Below are positions 56,259 to 64,000 of a stretch of 64,000 nucleotides of DNA, piece by piece (within the stretch, counting starts at the first letter, position 1; each line of letters starts with the position of its first letter). The position numbers were made by a program, and so were the translations under genes. Source of the DNA: Maridesulfovibrio ferrireducens (GTDB lineage Bacteria > Desulfobacterota > Desulfovibrionia > Desulfovibrionales > Desulfovibrionaceae); NCBI RefSeq assembly GCF_016342405.1, contig NZ_JAEINN010000013.1, positions 62,001 to 126,000 on the forward strand. Reading direction: 5' to 3'. A model generated the notes under the pieces. It did no database searches. It had not been told where the DNA came from and saw only the letters and a list, made by a program, of their open reading frames with translations.

Positions 56259-57149
56259 ATGAAGCTGTTCATGAACAACACCGCAACCATTCTTACAGCC
56301 CCGGCAAAGGTGAATCTCTACCTCAAAATTGTCGGAAAAAGAGAAGACGGCTATCATGAGCTGGACACTCTTTTCCTTCCTTTTCCAGCACTTGCAGACA
56401 CTCTTGCAATCACGGAAAAGGCTGAAGGTTGTACAATTCATTGTGATGATTTTGATCTTCCGGCGGAAGACAACCTTATTTATAAAGCATGGGATAAATA
56501 TGCAAAAGCGACCGGATTCAGACCCGGACTGCATATAGAATTGACCAAAAGAACTCCCACAGGCGCCGGTCTGGGAGGTGGCAGTTCCGATGCCGCGACA
56601 ATGTTGCGATTTTTAAACTCTCACCCGCAAAGCCCGGGCATGGCCCATGATGAACTTAACAAACTTGCCACCGGACTCGGCGCAGATGTACCTTTTTTCC
56701 TACTGGACGGCCCCGCATGGGCTAAGGGAATAGGAGAAGTTTTAACCCCCTGCGAAGTAGACCTTTCAGGACTGACAGCACTGCTTGTCTGCCCGGATGT
56801 CCATGTTAATACAGCATGGGCTTATAAGGCATGGAGCACTGTCGTCAGAACGGAAAATCTGCAAAAAAAAGATTCATTTTACTTGACAACATCACACTGT
56901 AGTAATAACAAAGCGTCCTCCAAAACGAGGGTAACTTTGTTTAACGATTTTGAGCAAGTTGTCCTTCCTGAGTTTTCTGTTATAAGGGAAACAAAGGAAT
57001 ATCTGCTGAAAAGCGGAGCCTGCGGAGCAGTTATGAGCGGAAGCGGAGCAAGCATAATATCCTTTTTCAGGACTAAAAACTTAGCTGAGCAAGTTTCTTC
57101 CGAATTAAAAGCTCACAATGTAGACTCCGTGATTCATACTTTTTATTAA
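56259..57149 (+). CDS. ispE: 4-diphosphocytidyl-2-C-methyl-D-erythritol kinase
   Basis: A 296-residue GHMP kinase that phosphorylates CDP-methylerythritol in the MEP isoprenoid pathway. The substrate motif APAKVNLYLKIVGKREDGYHEL starts near residue 12 (split: APAKVNLYL and GYHELDTLF), the ATP-binding motif PTGAGLGGGSSDAA near 95, and GAVMSGSGAS near 265. Size fits. A second Met at codon 5 is possible as start. It heads a conserved stretch that continues with tRNA-Gln and prs. Confidence 0.93.
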   Translation: MKLFMNNTATILTAPAKVNLYLKIVGKREDGYHELDTLFLPFPALADTLAITEKAEGCTIHCDDFDLPAEDNLIYKAWDKYAKATGFRPGLHIELTKRTPTGAGLGGGSSDAATMLRFLNSHPQSPGMAHDELNKLATGLGADVPFFLLDGPAWAKGIGEVLTPCEVDLSGLTALLVCPDVHVNTAWAYKAWSTVVRTENLQKKDSFYLTTSHCSNNKASSKTRVTLFNDFEQVVLPEFSVIRETKEYLLKSGACGAVMSGSGASIISFFRTKNLAEQVSSELKAHNVDSVIHTFY

Positions 57150-57180
57150 GCACTAGTCCGAATTTCTACATAATCAGTGC

Positions 57181-57256
57181 TGGGGTGTCGCCAAGTTGGT
57201 AAGGCAACGGATTTTGATTCCGTCACTCGCAGGTTCAAGTCCTGCCATCCCAGCCA
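57181..57256 (+). tRNA. tRNA-Gln (anticodon TTG)
   Basis: A complete cloverleaf of 76 bases including CCA. Acceptor TGGGGTG pairs with CATCCCA. The anticodon stem ACGGA/TCCGT encloses TTTTGAT, with anticodon TTG. The T arm is GCAGG TTCAAGT CCTGC. The discriminator is G and CCA is encoded (57254-57256). It lies between ispE and prs, the same place as in Desulfovibrio genomes as I recall. Confidence 0.95.
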
Positions 57257-57299
57257 AATTTACTCCCTTCCCCGAGAGGCCAAGGTGGAGACCCACATC

Positions 57300-58238
57300 A
57301 TGAACGGTGAACTCAAGATTATCAGCGGCTCGTCGAATCTGGCGCTTTCAGAAGCAATATGTGAACACCTCGGCAGCCGACTTACTCCCTGCCTGCGTGA
57401 AAAGTTCAGTGACGGAGAAATCCGCATTGAAATTCAGGATAACGTACGAGGCTGTGACGTATTTGTCGTTCAGTCTACATGCAACCCTGTAAACTTTCAT
57501 TTCATGGAACTATGCCTCATGCTGGACGCTCTGAAACGCGCAAGCGCACGCAGAGTTACTGCAGTTATCCCTTATTATGGATATGCAAGACAGGATAGAA
57601 AAGTTTCCCCTCGTGCTCCTATCAGCGCAAAACTGATTGCAGACTTCTTAGCTGTAGCCGGTATGCACCGCATGGTCACAATTGACCTGCACGCAGGACA
57701 GATTCAGGGATTTTTCAATCTCCCAGTTGACAATATTTACGCAGCACCTGTTCTTCTTGATGAATTACGCCATCGTAAAGACGACATGGTTATGGTTTCC
57801 CCTGATGCAGGTGGAACCGAACGTGCCAGAGCTTATGCAAAACGCCTTAATGCCGGACTTGCAATTGTTGACAAACGTCGCGATGCACCTAATCAGGCTA
57901 AAGCAATGAACGTAATCGGAGAAGTTTCAGGAAAAACCTGTGTCGTTATGGATGACATGATCGACACAGCCGGAACCATATGTCAGGCTGCAAAAGTACT
58001 GATGGACCACGGCGCAAAGGAAGTAATCGCCTGCGCTACCCATCCTGTTCTTTCCGGTCCGGCAATCGACAGACTCTGTGCAGCACCTTTTTCCGAGGTG
58101 ATTGTAACAAACACACTGCCTGTCCCAGAAGAGAAACTTAAATGCGGCAAGATTAAAGTACTGTCAGTAGCAGGACTCCTCGCCAAATGCATTCATAACG
58201 TTCACACCGAATCATCGGTCAGCGTTCTCTTCGTTTAA
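57300..58238 (+). CDS. prs: Ribose-phosphate pyrophosphokinase
   Basis: A 312-residue enzyme making PRPP from ribose 5-phosphate and ATP, used for nucleotides, His and Trp. ATG 57300 is used; the frame is open upstream through the tRNA but this cannot be translated. Visible motifs are [64 protein letters not shown] (here [13 protein letters not shown]), the flexible loop DKRRD, and the PRPP-binding [18 protein letters not shown] at 57283-57289 is the ribosome site. Confidence 0.95.
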   Translation: MNGELKIISGSSNLALSEAICEHLGSRLTPCLREKFSDGEIRIEIQDNVRGCDVFVVQSTCNPVNFHFMELCLMLDALKRASARRVTAVIPYYGYARQDRKVSPRAPISAKLIADFLAVAGMHRMVTIDLHAGQIQGFFNLPVDNIYAAPVLLDELRHRKDDMVMVSPDAGGTERARAYAKRLNAGLAIVDKRRDAPNQAKAMNVIGEVSGKTCVVMDDMIDTAGTICQAAKVLMDHGAKEVIACATHPVLSGPAIDRLCAAPFSEVIVTNTLPVPEEKLKCGKIKVLSVAGLLAKCIHNVHTESSVSVLFV

Positions 58239-58304
58239 AAAGCCTATTCCCACCCTCTGCCGGTCTATTTTTGAGCGGCAGCTGGTTAACCAAAAGGAGA
58301 TATA

Positions 58305-58907
58305 ATGTCTGAAAAAGAAACTTTCGTAGCTGTAAAGCGCGAGAAAACTGGAACAAGTGCGAACCGTCAGCTCCGTAACACCGGAATGATTCCTGCAGTA
58401 TTCTACTCTCAGGAAGGCGACAATATGGTTCTCGCTGTTAATGAAATTGATTTCACAAAGATGTACCGTAAAATCGGCACAACTAGTCTTTTCAATCTCG
58501 AAATAGACGGCAAAAAGCACGACACACTGATTTGGAAAGCACAGATGGACCCAGTTCGTCCTCGTATCAACCACGTTGACTTCCTCGGTGTGGCTGCTGA
58601 CAAACCTTTGAAAATCAAAGTTCCTGTCAGCATGGAAGGACTTGCTCCGGGTGTAAAACTCGGTGGTTGCATGACTACGTATCGTGACAATCTTGAAGTC
58701 GCATGCACAGCTGCCAACATCCCTGCTAAGATTGTTATAAACATCGACGGCATGAATGTTAATGATACTGTTTTCGTTAGTGATGTTAAACTTGAAGATG
58801 GAGCATCCATCAACTTTACCAACGACTTCGCTCTTGTTCGTTGCGTAGCCGGCAGAAAAGTTGTCGATGAAGACGGAACTGCTGAAGAAGGCGCACCTAA
58901 AAAATAG
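58305..58907 (+). CDS. rplY: 50S ribosomal protein L25/general stress protein Ctc
   Basis: A 200-residue protein of the long L25 (Ctc) type, with the 5S rRNA-binding N-terminal domain (VKREKTGTSANRQLRNTGMIPAVFYS, split here into KREKTGTSANRQLR and GMIPAVFYS) and the C-terminal beta domain. It sits 66 bases after prs and has AAGGAGATATA before the ATG. Its acidic tail ends DEDGTAEEGAPKK. Ribosome assembly factor and stress protein in related bacteria. Confidence 0.93.
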   Translation: MSEKETFVAVKREKTGTSANRQLRNTGMIPAVFYSQEGDNMVLAVNEIDFTKMYRKIGTTSLFNLEIDGKKHDTLIWKAQMDPVRPRINHVDFLGVAADKPLKIKVPVSMEGLAPGVKLGGCMTTYRDNLEVACTAANIPAKIVINIDGMNVNDTVFVSDVKLEDGASINFTNDFALVRCVAGRKVVDEDGTAEEGAPKK

Positions 58908-58931
58908 TTTTTCCATATGTCGACTTATGAG

Positions 58932-58956
58932 GGCCCCGGAAATTCCGGGGCCTTTT
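58932..58956 (+). terminator. Terminator after rplY
   Basis: A perfect ten-base inverted repeat GGCCCCGGAA (58932-58941) / TTCCGGGGCC (58943-58952) with a one-base loop, then four T. Confidence 0.88.
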
Positions 58957-59011
58957 CTATTTTCAGAACGATCAGTTTTTTTGCTCCTGCTTTTTTAAAG
59001 GATAAAACCAA

Positions 59012-59617
59012 ATGGAATACAAAGCACTTATCGCAGGGCTTGGAAATCCAGGACTTGAATATGCCATGACCAGGCACAATGTTGGCTTTATGGCTGTTGA
59101 TGCTCTGGCGGAAATGGCTGCATCCCGAAAAAGTATGCGTTTCAAAAATCTCGGTTCTTCGGGAAACTATGAACTTTTCAGCGTAAATATCGCAGGCAAT
59201 AATATCCTTGTGACTAAGCCGTTGACATATATGAATCTCAGCGGAAATGCAGTTGCATCCATTTGCGGTAAATTTTCAATATCTATAAAAGATGTGATTG
59301 TTATTCATGACGAACTTGATCTTCCGCAAGGAAAAATGAAGTTTAAACGTGGTGGTGGAAATAACGGTCATAGAGGGTTGCAGTCCATTCAGGATGTAAT
59401 GAAATCTCCCGACTTTCTTAGAATAAGAATAGGAGTCGGACGTCCTGAATTTTCATCACAGGTCAAAGACTACGTGCTTGAGCAGTTCAGCCAGAAAGAA
59501 CTGAAACTTGTTCACCAGATGACCGATGCAGTAATCAAAGGGCTGGACTTGTTTTTCAGACGAGGTCAAGGACCTGCTACACAATTCATGCACACATTTG
59601 AGCCGGATGAAAGCTGA
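59012..59617 (+). CDS. pth: Peptidyl-tRNA hydrolase
   Basis: A 201-residue enzyme that frees tRNA from stalled peptidyl-tRNA. Hallmarks: LIAGLGNPGLEYAMTRHNVGFM at the start (catalytic His in RHNVGF), TKPLTYMNLSG, VIHDELDLPQGKMKFKRGGGNNGHRGL (split: HDELDLPQG and GGGNNGHRGL) and RIRIGVGRP. AAGGA lies nine bases before ATG 59012. Ends before the carD gene by 236 bases. Confidence 0.95.
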   Translation: MEYKALIAGLGNPGLEYAMTRHNVGFMAVDALAEMAASRKSMRFKNLGSSGNYELFSVNIAGNNILVTKPLTYMNLSGNAVASICGKFSISIKDVIVIHDELDLPQGKMKFKRGGGNNGHRGLQSIQDVMKSPDFLRIRIGVGRPEFSSQVKDYVLEQFSQKELKLVHQMTDAVIKGLDLFFRRGQGPATQFMHTFEPDES

Positions 59618-59853
59618 ATCTGACAATAGACTCTTTCGCATATTTCAGTTACAGTAATCTTTCGAAAACATTCCCCAGATTAGACATACCTCAAAATCTG
59701 GGATCCAAAAGAAATGTAAAAAAGGACGGCACTGAACCTGTTATTCATCAGTACTGAAATGATTAAATGCGCCAAATTTAATCTGTAATTGCTGTAAACG
59801 ACGACCTTAAAAGCATTTCTAACCATTTCTTTTGTAAGTCCAAGGAGCCATGA

Positions 59854-60411
59854 GTGTTCGAGTTAAGCCAGCTTGTAGTCTACCCCTCACAGGGAGTAGG
59901 CAAAGTAGAACGTATAGAAAGTCAGGAAATCAGTGGATCAACTGCCGAGTTCTACATTGTCCGCATCCTAAGCAACAATGTAACTCTCATGGTCCCGGTT
60001 TTTAATGCTCATAATGTTGGGCTCAGACCTGTCTGCAGTAATCAAGAAGGTCTTGGAATATATGAATGTCTTAAAGACAGATCTGATTTCACAGGTTACA
60101 CCGGACAGAACTGGAACAGACGCTACAGAGAATACTCTGAAAAGCTCAAAAGCGGAGATCTTCAGGATGTCGCTTATGTTCTTAAAGAATTATTCCTGAT
60201 CGGTCGCGATAAAGAACTGTCATTCGGAGAACGCAGACTTCTTGAGCAGGCTATGGGACTTGTTTCCATGGAACTGTCTTTTGCACTTGACCTTCCACAG
60301 GACAAAGTGAAAGAAGAAATTAATGCACTATTCAGTGATGTGTTGGAAAAACCAGAAGACAAAGAAAAAGACGACAAAAAAGACAAAGAAAAAGATAAAG
60401 AAGAATCCTAA
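59854..60411 (+). CDS. CarD-family transcriptional regulator
   Basis: A 185-residue protein with the CarD/CdnL RNA-polymerase-binding domain: VVYPSQGVGKVERIE at the N terminus, then IVRILSNNVTLMVPVFNA, and helical C-terminal part GDLQDVAYVLKELFLIGRDKELSFGERRLLEQAM (broken). The tail is a charged Lys/Asp/Glu run. It is read from GTG 59854; AAGGAG at 59842-59847 is six bases ahead. It stabilises open complexes at ribosomal promoters in related families. Next to rho as in other Desulfovibrio-like genomes. Confidence 0.88.
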   Translation: MFELSQLVVYPSQGVGKVERIESQEISGSTAEFYIVRILSNNVTLMVPVFNAHNVGLRPVCSNQEGLGIYECLKDRSDFTGYTGQNWNRRYREYSEKLKSGDLQDVAYVLKELFLIGRDKELSFGERRLLEQAMGLVSMELSFALDLPQDKVKEEINALFSDVLEKPEDKEKDDKKDKEKDKEES

Positions 60412-60580
60412 AAAATACATCTAAACGACTTGTCATATTTGATTCTTTCAGTTATTGCCCTATGAGGTTGCAGTTTGCAGGATTGATGTCTTTACATCAC
60501 ACGATTTTTAAGCAAAAAACCACCCCTCACTTTAGGACACCCAATACACTCTGTTCTTCGATCATCAAAATAACTTTTAG

Positions 60581-60616
60581 CGAGTGCGTAATACATTTTA
60601 AACTGTATCGCACTCG
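60581..60616. promoter_or_regulatory. Imperfect hairpin upstream of rho
   Basis: Arms CGAGTGCG (60581-60588) and CGCACTCG (60609-60616) enclose ATACA/TGTAT (60591-60595 and 60604-60608), with a two-base bulge. No T run follows, so it is not an ordinary terminator. It ends 67 bases before the rho start and could be a leader structure for feedback control or a dyad operator. Confidence 0.5.
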
Positions 60617-60683
60617 TTAGACCATAATTATTAAATAAGTATTTTATTTATTTTTAACTTCTAACTCTCGGTTAACACAAGAT

Positions 60684-61958
60684 ATGGGCCAAGAACAAAA
60701 GACAAACAATCTGAATCTGACTGAATTAAAACAAAAGAACATGGCAGATCTTATGGATCTGGCTACTAAGTTCAAAGTTGAAAACCCCAGCGGTATGCGC
60801 AAGCAGGAATTGATTTTCGGCCTGCTACAAGGGTGCGCAGCTCAAAACGGACAAATCTACGGTGAAGGAGTTCTTGAAGTCCTCCCCGATGGATTCGGCT
60901 TCCTGCGTTCCCCAACGTACAGCTACATGCCCGGACCGGACGACATATACGTTTCTCCCTCTCAAATAAGGAGATTCGGTCTGAGAAAGGGTGACATTAT
61001 TTCCGGCCAGATTCGTCCTCCCAAAGAGGGCGAAAGATACTTTGCCTTACTTCGAGTTAATGAAATAGGCTTAGAAGCGCCCGAACATTCCCGAAATCTT
61101 GTTCTCTTCGACAATCTCACGCCGATTTACCCAGACAGCCGTTTCAACATGGAAAACGGTCCAAAGAATTTCACTTCAAGAGTTATCGACATTCTGGCTC
61201 CGATAGGCCTTGGACAGCGTGCTTTGCTTGTTGCTCCTCCCCGCACAGGGAAGACTATGATGCTTCAGAATATCGCAAACTCCATCAATGCCAATCATCC
61301 TGATGTAGATCTTATCGTTCTTCTCATAGACGAACGTCCTGAAGAAGTTACCGACATGGCCAGAACTGTAAACGCTGAAGTTGTCAGCTCAACCTTTGAT
61401 GAACCTCCGCAGCGTCATGTTCAGGTAACTGAAATGGTTCTCGAAAAGGCTAAACGTCTGGTTGAACGCAAAAGGGATGTTGTCATTCTTCTTGACTCAA
61501 TCACTCGTCTGGGACGAGCCTACAACGCAGTAACTCCTTCTTCCGGCAGAGTTCTCTCCGGTGGCCTTGATGCAAATGCAATGCAACGTCCTAAAAGATT
61601 TTTCGGCGCAGCACGCAACATTGAGGAAGGCGGAAGTCTGACAATCATCGCAACAGCCCTGATTGATACAGGCTCGAGAATGGATGAAGTTATCTTTGAA
61701 GAATTCAAGGGAACCGGTAACATGGATCTCTATCTTGATCGCAAGCTTGCGGAAAAGAGAGTATACCCTGCCATTGATATCAACCGCTCCGGAACTCGCA
61801 AAGAAGAACTTCTCCTTCCACCTGAAGTTCTCAACAAGGTCTGGATTCTCAGAAAACTACTTGCTCCTATGAACTCCATTGACTCCATGGAATTCCTTCT
61901 TGATAAAATGAAGGGAACCAAAAAGAATGAAGACTTCTTTGAAATGATGGGAAAATAA
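60684..61958 (+). CDS. rho: Transcription termination factor Rho
   Basis: A 424-residue RNA-dependent ATPase. The N-terminal Rho domain ([19 protein letters not shown]), the RNA-binding cold-shock-like domain ([17 protein letters not shown]), the Walker A site [11 protein letters not shown] near residue 190, Walker [18 protein letters not shown], and the R-loop [23 protein letters not shown] (broken) are all present. No strong ribosome site is seen before ATG 60684. The start follows a long untranslated leader that contains a hairpin. High confidence. Confidence 0.95.
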   Translation: MGQEQKTNNLNLTELKQKNMADLMDLATKFKVENPSGMRKQELIFGLLQGCAAQNGQIYGEGVLEVLPDGFGFLRSPTYSYMPGPDDIYVSPSQIRRFGLRKGDIISGQIRPPKEGERYFALLRVNEIGLEAPEHSRNLVLFDNLTPIYPDSRFNMENGPKNFTSRVIDILAPIGLGQRALLVAPPRTGKTMMLQNIANSINANHPDVDLIVLLIDERPEEVTDMARTVNAEVVSSTFDEPPQRHVQVTEMVLEKAKRLVERKRDVVILLDSITRLGRAYNAVTPSSGRVLSGGLDANAMQRPKRFFGAARNIEEGGSLTIIATALIDTGSRMDEVIFEEFKGTGNMDLYLDRKLAEKRVYPAIDINRSGTRKEELLLPPEVLNKVWILRKLLAPMNSIDSMEFLLDKMKGTKKNEDFFEMMGK

Positions 61959-61989
61959 TTTTTTAAACATCATTCAATTATCAAAAATT

Positions 61990-62024
61990 AAGCCTCATGA
62001 GACATTCCTCATGAGGCTTTTTAT
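61990..62024 (+). terminator. Terminator after rho
   Basis: Twelve-base perfect inverted repeat AAGCCTCATGAG (61990-62001) / CTCATGAGGCTT (62008-62019) with loop ACATTC and a following T run. Confidence 0.9.
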
Positions 62025-62073
62025 TTTTTAGATAACTTTACAAGTCGTAAATCTATACTTACAGTTAGTAGTA

Positions 62074-63513
62074 ATGACGAAAAACAGAGTAACTTTTCAC
62101 CACATAGTATCAACCGCATTGATATTTATATTTTCGTTCATCTGGTTAACGCCTCAAGCTACAGCGTCCTCCATGTTCGGTGAGTTTACCGTGAAAGATG
62201 AAATTAAACTCGGCGGCGAGTTTAATAAAATGATTCACGAAAGAATGCCCATAGTTCTTGACCCCCAAATAACTGAATACGTTAGTAATCTAGTAGCCAG
62301 AATTGCCCACGAAATGCCACCTCAGCCTTTTCCTATAACCTCGGCAGTCATCAATAATAACGCTATGAATGCTTTTGCTGTTCCCGGCGGTTATATTTAT
62401 ATTTTCACGGGCTTAATTCTCAATCTTAAACATGAGTCTGAACTGGCCGCAGTTATAGGTCATGAGCTTGCTCACGTTTCTCTCAGACACGTTGCGAGAC
62501 GCATGGAAAAAATGAAACTGGTTAATATTGCCAGTATGTTGGGAACACTTGCCGGAATGATGCTGGGCATATCAGGCGGAGACAACGCCGCCTCTATCGG
62601 GCAGGCAGTGGCGATGGGTTCTATAGCAGGCGCACAAACTGCCTACCTGAGTTACACGCAACAAAATGAAAGAGAAGCTGACCATCTCGGTATGAACTAT
62701 CTTGTCGCATCCGGCTTTAATCCCGCCAGCATGGTGGATAGTTTTAAGCTTATGAAACAACGTCAGTGGTATGTGAGCAACAACAATATTCCTTCATACC
62801 TCTCCACTCATCCCGGTCTTGATGATCGTATTGACTACCTTAAACAACGTTTTGTCAGAATGCCTCCCGCTTTTTTTTCCCGAGTCAGCGACGATGTTGA
62901 TTTTCATAAGATTCAGACACTGATAAGAGCTAGAAGAACAGACCCTAAAATAGCTCTGGCACACTACAATAATATTCCCGAGGCGGACCGAAACTGCCTT
63001 GATCAATTAGGGCTTGGAATAATTCTTTCTCGTATGGAACAGAATAAAAAAGCCGAAAAAGCCTTTATTAAAGCTAACAAAGATTGCCCGAACGACTCTC
63101 TGATCCTGCGTGAAATGGGCCGCTTTTACTTCACTACGGGTAAAATGGACAAAGCCTCTCCACTGCTCAGACAAGCGTATTTACAAGCACCGAATGATGC
63201 TCTGACGTTATTTTTCATCGCGAGAATTCAGGCGGAACGAAAAGATTATGTGCAGGCAATACCAACAATGCGTAGAGTGGCTGAAATGGTTCCCCGGGAT
63301 CAGGAAATACACTACCATCTCGGACGGATGCTCGGAGAATCCGGTAATTACTTCGGAGCTCACAAACAGCTTGCTTACGCCGCATTATATGGAAGGAATA
63401 TGAAACAAGCCTTGTTTCATTTAAAAAAAGCTGAAGGACTCGCTAAAACAAAAGCGCAAAAAGCACAGCTTGCAACACTGCAAAAAAGAGTTAACCCTGT
63501 CGCCGAAAACTGA
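62074..63513 (+). CDS. M48-family periplasmic metalloprotease with TPR domain (BepA-like)
   Basis: A 479-residue protein with a signal peptide (HIVSTALIFIFSFIWLTPQATA). The Peptidase M48 domain has the zinc motif HELAHVSLRH near residue 130 and the third ligand in NEREADHLGM near residue 205. The C-terminal half contains TPR helices (KAEKAFIKANKDCPNDS, ALTLFFIARIQAERKDYVQAI). BepA of E. coli has the same plan and handles outer-membrane assembly, notably LptD. It lies after rho with its own terminator between, so it is an independent unit. Confidence 0.88.
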   Translation: MTKNRVTFHHIVSTALIFIFSFIWLTPQATASSMFGEFTVKDEIKLGGEFNKMIHERMPIVLDPQITEYVSNLVARIAHEMPPQPFPITSAVINNNAMNAFAVPGGYIYIFTGLILNLKHESELAAVIGHELAHVSLRHVARRMEKMKLVNIASMLGTLAGMMLGISGGDNAASIGQAVAMGSIAGAQTAYLSYTQQNEREADHLGMNYLVASGFNPASMVDSFKLMKQRQWYVSNNNIPSYLSTHPGLDDRIDYLKQRFVRMPPAFFSRVSDDVDFHKIQTLIRARRTDPKIALAHYNNIPEADRNCLDQLGLGIILSRMEQNKKAEKAFIKANKDCPNDSLILREMGRFYFTTGKMDKASPLLRQAYLQAPNDALTLFFIARIQAERKDYVQAIPTMRRVAEMVPRDQEIHYHLGRMLGESGNYFGAHKQLAYAALYGRNMKQALFHLKKAEGLAKTKAQKAQLATLQKRVNPVAEN

Positions 63514-63676
63514 AACAGTAATTATTAGCTCTGTCAGTTTTATATTTTAACTCATTATTTTAGTGAATTAACAAAATTTTAACCGCATTTTTTGCGATGA
63601 ACGTTAACTTGAAGTATGCTTCTTTTTAATGTAGTTATCCCCTTTCTAAAATCTATCTCCAAAAAGTGAAGCGAAA

Positions 63677-64000
63677 ATGATAATCGCCAGATCAATAAAA
63701 GAAATTAAAAAGCCTCAAAACGGATCATGTGTAACAATAGGTAATTTTGACGGAGTCCATAAAGGACACCAGAAACTTATCTGCAGCACATGCAGAAAAG
63801 CCAAAGCCAACGGCCTGGCGAGCGTTGTTGTAACCTTTGACCCGCACCCGCTCAGGGTATTGGTCAACAGTAAAACTCCGCCCTTCATAACCCTCACCAA
63901 ACAGAAGCTGGAACTACTTGCTCTGCATGAGCCTGATATTATTATAGCTCTGAATTTTACGAAGGAGATGGCTTCCCTCTCCCCCGAAGAATTCATTAAG
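63677..64000 (+). CDS. ribF: Riboflavin kinase/FAD synthetase, N-terminal part
   Basis: The frame runs off the right edge after 108 codons. The visible part is the FMN adenylyltransferase domain: GNFDGVHKGHQKLI near residue 26 (HxGH-like nucleotidyl motif) and VVTFDPHPLRVL near residue 55, then LTKQKLELLALHEPD. The complete enzyme makes FMN and FAD. The start ATG 63677 has GAAGCG before it, a weak ribosome site. Confidence 0.9.
   Translation, partial: MIIARSIKEIKKPQNGSCVTIGNFDGVHKGHQKLICSTCRKAKANGLASVVVTFDPHPLRVLVNSKTPPFITLTKQKLELLALHEPDIIIALNFTKEMASLSPEEFIK

Noticed and set aside
57177-57299. Coding extension of prs across the tRNA-Gln gene
   Set aside because: The tRNA is complete and transcribed in the same direction; prs normally starts at ATG 57300.
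60581-60616. Hairpin as the terminator of carD
   Set aside because: No T run follows and the stem carries a bulge; it lies closer to rho than to carD.

Overview
The window joins two kinds of DNA. From about 46.6 kb rightward it is ordinary chromosome of a sulfate-reducer-like Desulfobacterota bacterium, probably a marine relative of Desulfovibrio/Maridesulfovibrio. I base this on the gene order ispE, tRNA-Gln, prs, rplY (L25/Ctc), pth, carD-type regulator, rho, M48 protease, ribF, on the moderate AT content and on the protein flavour. No 16S gene or database search was available. From base 1 to about 46.6 kb the window is the right-hand part of a conjugative element integrated in a tRNA-Val gene. 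The displaced 3' half of that tRNA lies at 46605-46657; the intact tRNA, the integrase and the remaining type IV secretion genes must lie left of the window.

Layout of the element: (1) 1-8.4 kb, a thin-pilus operon like that of IncI plasmids (pilP end, pilQ, pilR, pilS, a second ATPase, pilM, pilV, a tail-collar protein) running into a VirB10/TrbI gene. (2) 8.4-20.7 kb, a DNA-processing block like IncP plasmids: VirD4/TraG coupling protein, a protein whose gene carries seven 24-bp palindromic repeats (iteron candidate), two TraF-type peptidases, topoisomerase III (TraE type), a Lar-like protein, and a TraC-type primase with an ArdC-like N terminus. (3) 20.8-32.6 kb on the minus strand, one long operon for a secretion apparatus built from adaptor proteins, a TolC-like lipoprotein and an M50-protease/HlyD fusion but with no ABC ATPase. 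It also encodes a FliG-C-like protein and a 1579-residue surface or secreted protein (LEPR-like N-terminal motif, DUF4347, GLUG repeats, cadherin-like module, CHAP amidase). (4) 32.8-35.1 kb, the TraI-type relaxase, its TraJ/MobC partner and an oriT whose nic region closely resembles that of RP4. (5) 35.4-46.5 kb, a defence island: SNF2-type helicase, DUF4391 protein, a frameshifted membrane protein, type III methyltransferase, DUF1016 nuclease and type III restriction subunit.

Between the att site and the conserved chromosome (46.7-56.2 kb) lie a TPR protein, an Ogt-type DNA repair protein, an N-terminally truncated surface-protein gene, a two-gene HD/receiver plus histidine kinase module, an FkbM methyltransferase, an HtrA protease and a secreted alpha/beta hydrolase.

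The most interesting unit is the minus-strand operon at 20.8-32.6 kb. It looks like a type I-like export system for a LEPR-motif protein that has no visible ATPase and instead includes a membrane protease fused to an adaptor, a GAF-adaptor fusion and a flagellar-switch-like protein. The intragenic iteron-like array, the RP4-like oriT and the catalytically altered second TraF are the next most notable.
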